This document shows positions 62,336-64,000 of a stretch of DNA of 64,000 nt, one piece after another. How positions within the stretch are numbered: the stretch's first letter is position 1; every line of letters begins with the position of its first letter. The stretch covers positions 87,219,391 through 87,283,390 of the forward strand of contig NC_066580.1 in the NCBI RefSeq assembly GCF_024323335.1, written 5' to 3'. The position numbers and the translations under genes are program-made. A model generated the notes under the pieces. That model did no database searches. It saw only the letters and a program-made list of their open reading frames with translations, and was not told the DNA's origin. The DNA comes from Lathyrus oleraceus (Eukaryota; Streptophyta; Magnoliopsida; Fabales; Fabaceae).

Positions 62336-64000
62336 AGAACACTCATATTTCAATTGATATCAATGAGAAAATTAGATAAATTTTTACAATACCATTAATG
62401 AGATTAAAATAATTAGTTAAAAAACAATTAAATTAATATAACAACTACAGTTTTCAACCCTTTGTTCATTAGATAACTAAAGTTTGACAAGAATAAATAT
62501 AAATTTTATAAAGCTAATAAAGTTTTATTTGATAATATTTGCAAATAAACTGTTAATTTTGTTTAACACTGAGAAAACACACATTTAACAACTTAAAATT
62601 AAATATACAAATTAAAGATAACTACTAAAACGACATGAGAATTAAAAAAAACAAAATTTATTTTATAGTTATTTAAATTTGCAAAGCTAATTACGAATGT
62701 CATTCTCAATTTGCTAGTTTGTATTTTCCTTTCAAATAAATTGTATATTATTATATCTGATTAAGTCATATCATTGTGTGGATTATAATTCACGATAAAT
62801 TACCGTAATATAAATTTAGCAATCATGTTTTAAAAAATAATTTCTAAATATATTTAAAATTCTATATAATATATATTCATGAGGCATCATATTATATTAC
62901 GACACATGTTAATAATTCTATTACATTTGTGCCGCATCATCCTATAGTCCTAAGTGGCACCTCTAAATTATTATTTTCACTTTACAAATAGATAAATACA
63001 ATATTTTATCTCCATTGGAGGTCACGGGTTGGTACCTTGGGAAATACAAGAAAATCACAATTCCAACTATATATATTCTCCAAGGTTTCAACTTTAAAAT
63101 AAACATGTAACCTTAGAGAGTATCTATATAATATATTATATCTGAAGCATCTGATTATATTACGACACATGTTAACAATTTTATTCCATTTGTGCCACGA
63201 AATCCTATAGTCCTATGTGGAACCTCTAAAATATTATTTTCACTTTTCAAATAGACAAGTACAATACTTAATCTCCATTGGAGGTCACGGGTTGGCACCT
63301 TGGGAAATATGAAGAAAATTCTAATTTTTAACAAAAATGATCTAACAAGAAAATCACAATCCAATATATATATTCTCCTAGATTTCAACTTTAAAAATAC
63401 ACATGTGACCTAAGAAAGTATTTATATCCATATAATATATTAAATCAGAAACATTAGATTATATTACGACACATGTTAACAATTCTATTCCATTTGCGCC
63501 ACATCATCCTATAGTCCTATGTGGCACCTCTAAAATATTATTTTCACTTTTCAAGTAGACAAATACAATATTTAATTTCCGTTGAAGATCACAGGTTCGA
63601 ACCTTGGGAAAGATGAAGAAAATTCTTAATTTTAACAAAAATGATCTTACAAGAAAATCACAATTCTAACTATATATATTCTCCTAGGTTTCAACTTTAA
63701 AATAAACATGTAACCATAGAGAGTATCTATATAATATATTATATCTGAAGCATCCGATTATATTACGACACATGTTAACAATTCTATTCCATTTGTGCCA
63801 CGTAATCCTATAGTCCTATGTTGAACCTCTAAAATATTATTTTCACTTTTCAAATAGACAAGTACAATACTTAATCTCCATTGGAGGTCACGGGTTGGAA
63901 CCTTGGGAAATATGAAGAAAATTCTTATTTTAACAAAAATGATCTAACAAGAAAATCATAATTCCAATTATATATATTCTCCTAGATTTCAACTTTAAAA
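62336..64000. repeat. Satellite block right of element 2, running to the window end
   Basis: It resumes mid-B at agaacactcatattt and continues through B2 (aaacgacatg near 62627) and A1. A deletion then joins gggaaata to caagaaaatcac, and three further A subrepeats follow. One of these (63060-63300) is the cacgaaatcc/ttggcacctt variant also seen at 27321-28080. A minus-strand frame at 63155-63388 is a repeat artefact. Confidence 0.92.

Noticed and set aside
1..64000. CRISPR array or other spaced-repeat immune locus
   Set aside because: Repeats are hundreds to thousands of bases long and contiguous with no unique spacers, and the window is plant nuclear DNA.

Overview
The window looks like plant nuclear heterochromatin from a long-read assembly. 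I find no protein-coding gene on either strand. Four signs point to a vascular plant: LTR retrotransposons primed by initiator tRNA-Met, Ty3/gypsy-style LTR ends (TGTAATATCCC...GGGTTGTTACA) with a matching polypurine tract, solo LTRs of the 5S-carrying Cassandra type, and a long AT-rich satellite. The species cannot be named from the sequence.

Layout. A satellite with a composite monomer of about 2,021 bp (two ~567-bp B subrepeats, then three ~300-bp A subrepeats) fills 1-4948, 5731-7186, 7971-9427, 17813-44737, 44875-45328 and 62336-64000. Two truncated copies of one LTR (4949-5730, 7187-7970) sit inside tandemly repeated satellite units. A complete non-autonomous LTR retrotransposon (element 1, 9428-17812) has inserted in the satellite with a 5-bp target duplication, tctaa. 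A second, rearranged element of the same family (element 2, 45329-62335) lacks the start of its 5' LTR, has a scrambled 3' end and no target duplication, and contains eight near-identical tandem copies of a 1,353-bp part of its internal region (48594-59418).

Both elements have a primer-binding site and polypurine tract, but no gag-pol reading frame over about 3.9 kb of basic internal sequence. They resemble large retrotransposon derivatives (LARDs), which depend on proteins supplied by a relative. Both carry a solo Cassandra LTR with a 5S-rRNA-like segment at the same internal site, with the same target duplication, so that insertion is older than the split between them.

The main story is repeat evolution seen at several stages. 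The satellite expands and contracts by whole subrepeats. A transposon junction has been copied along with the satellite units. A retrotransposon interior is turning into a new satellite. Sequences resembling RNA polymerase III genes (5S, tRNA-like) recur in the LTRs, and possibly in the satellite.
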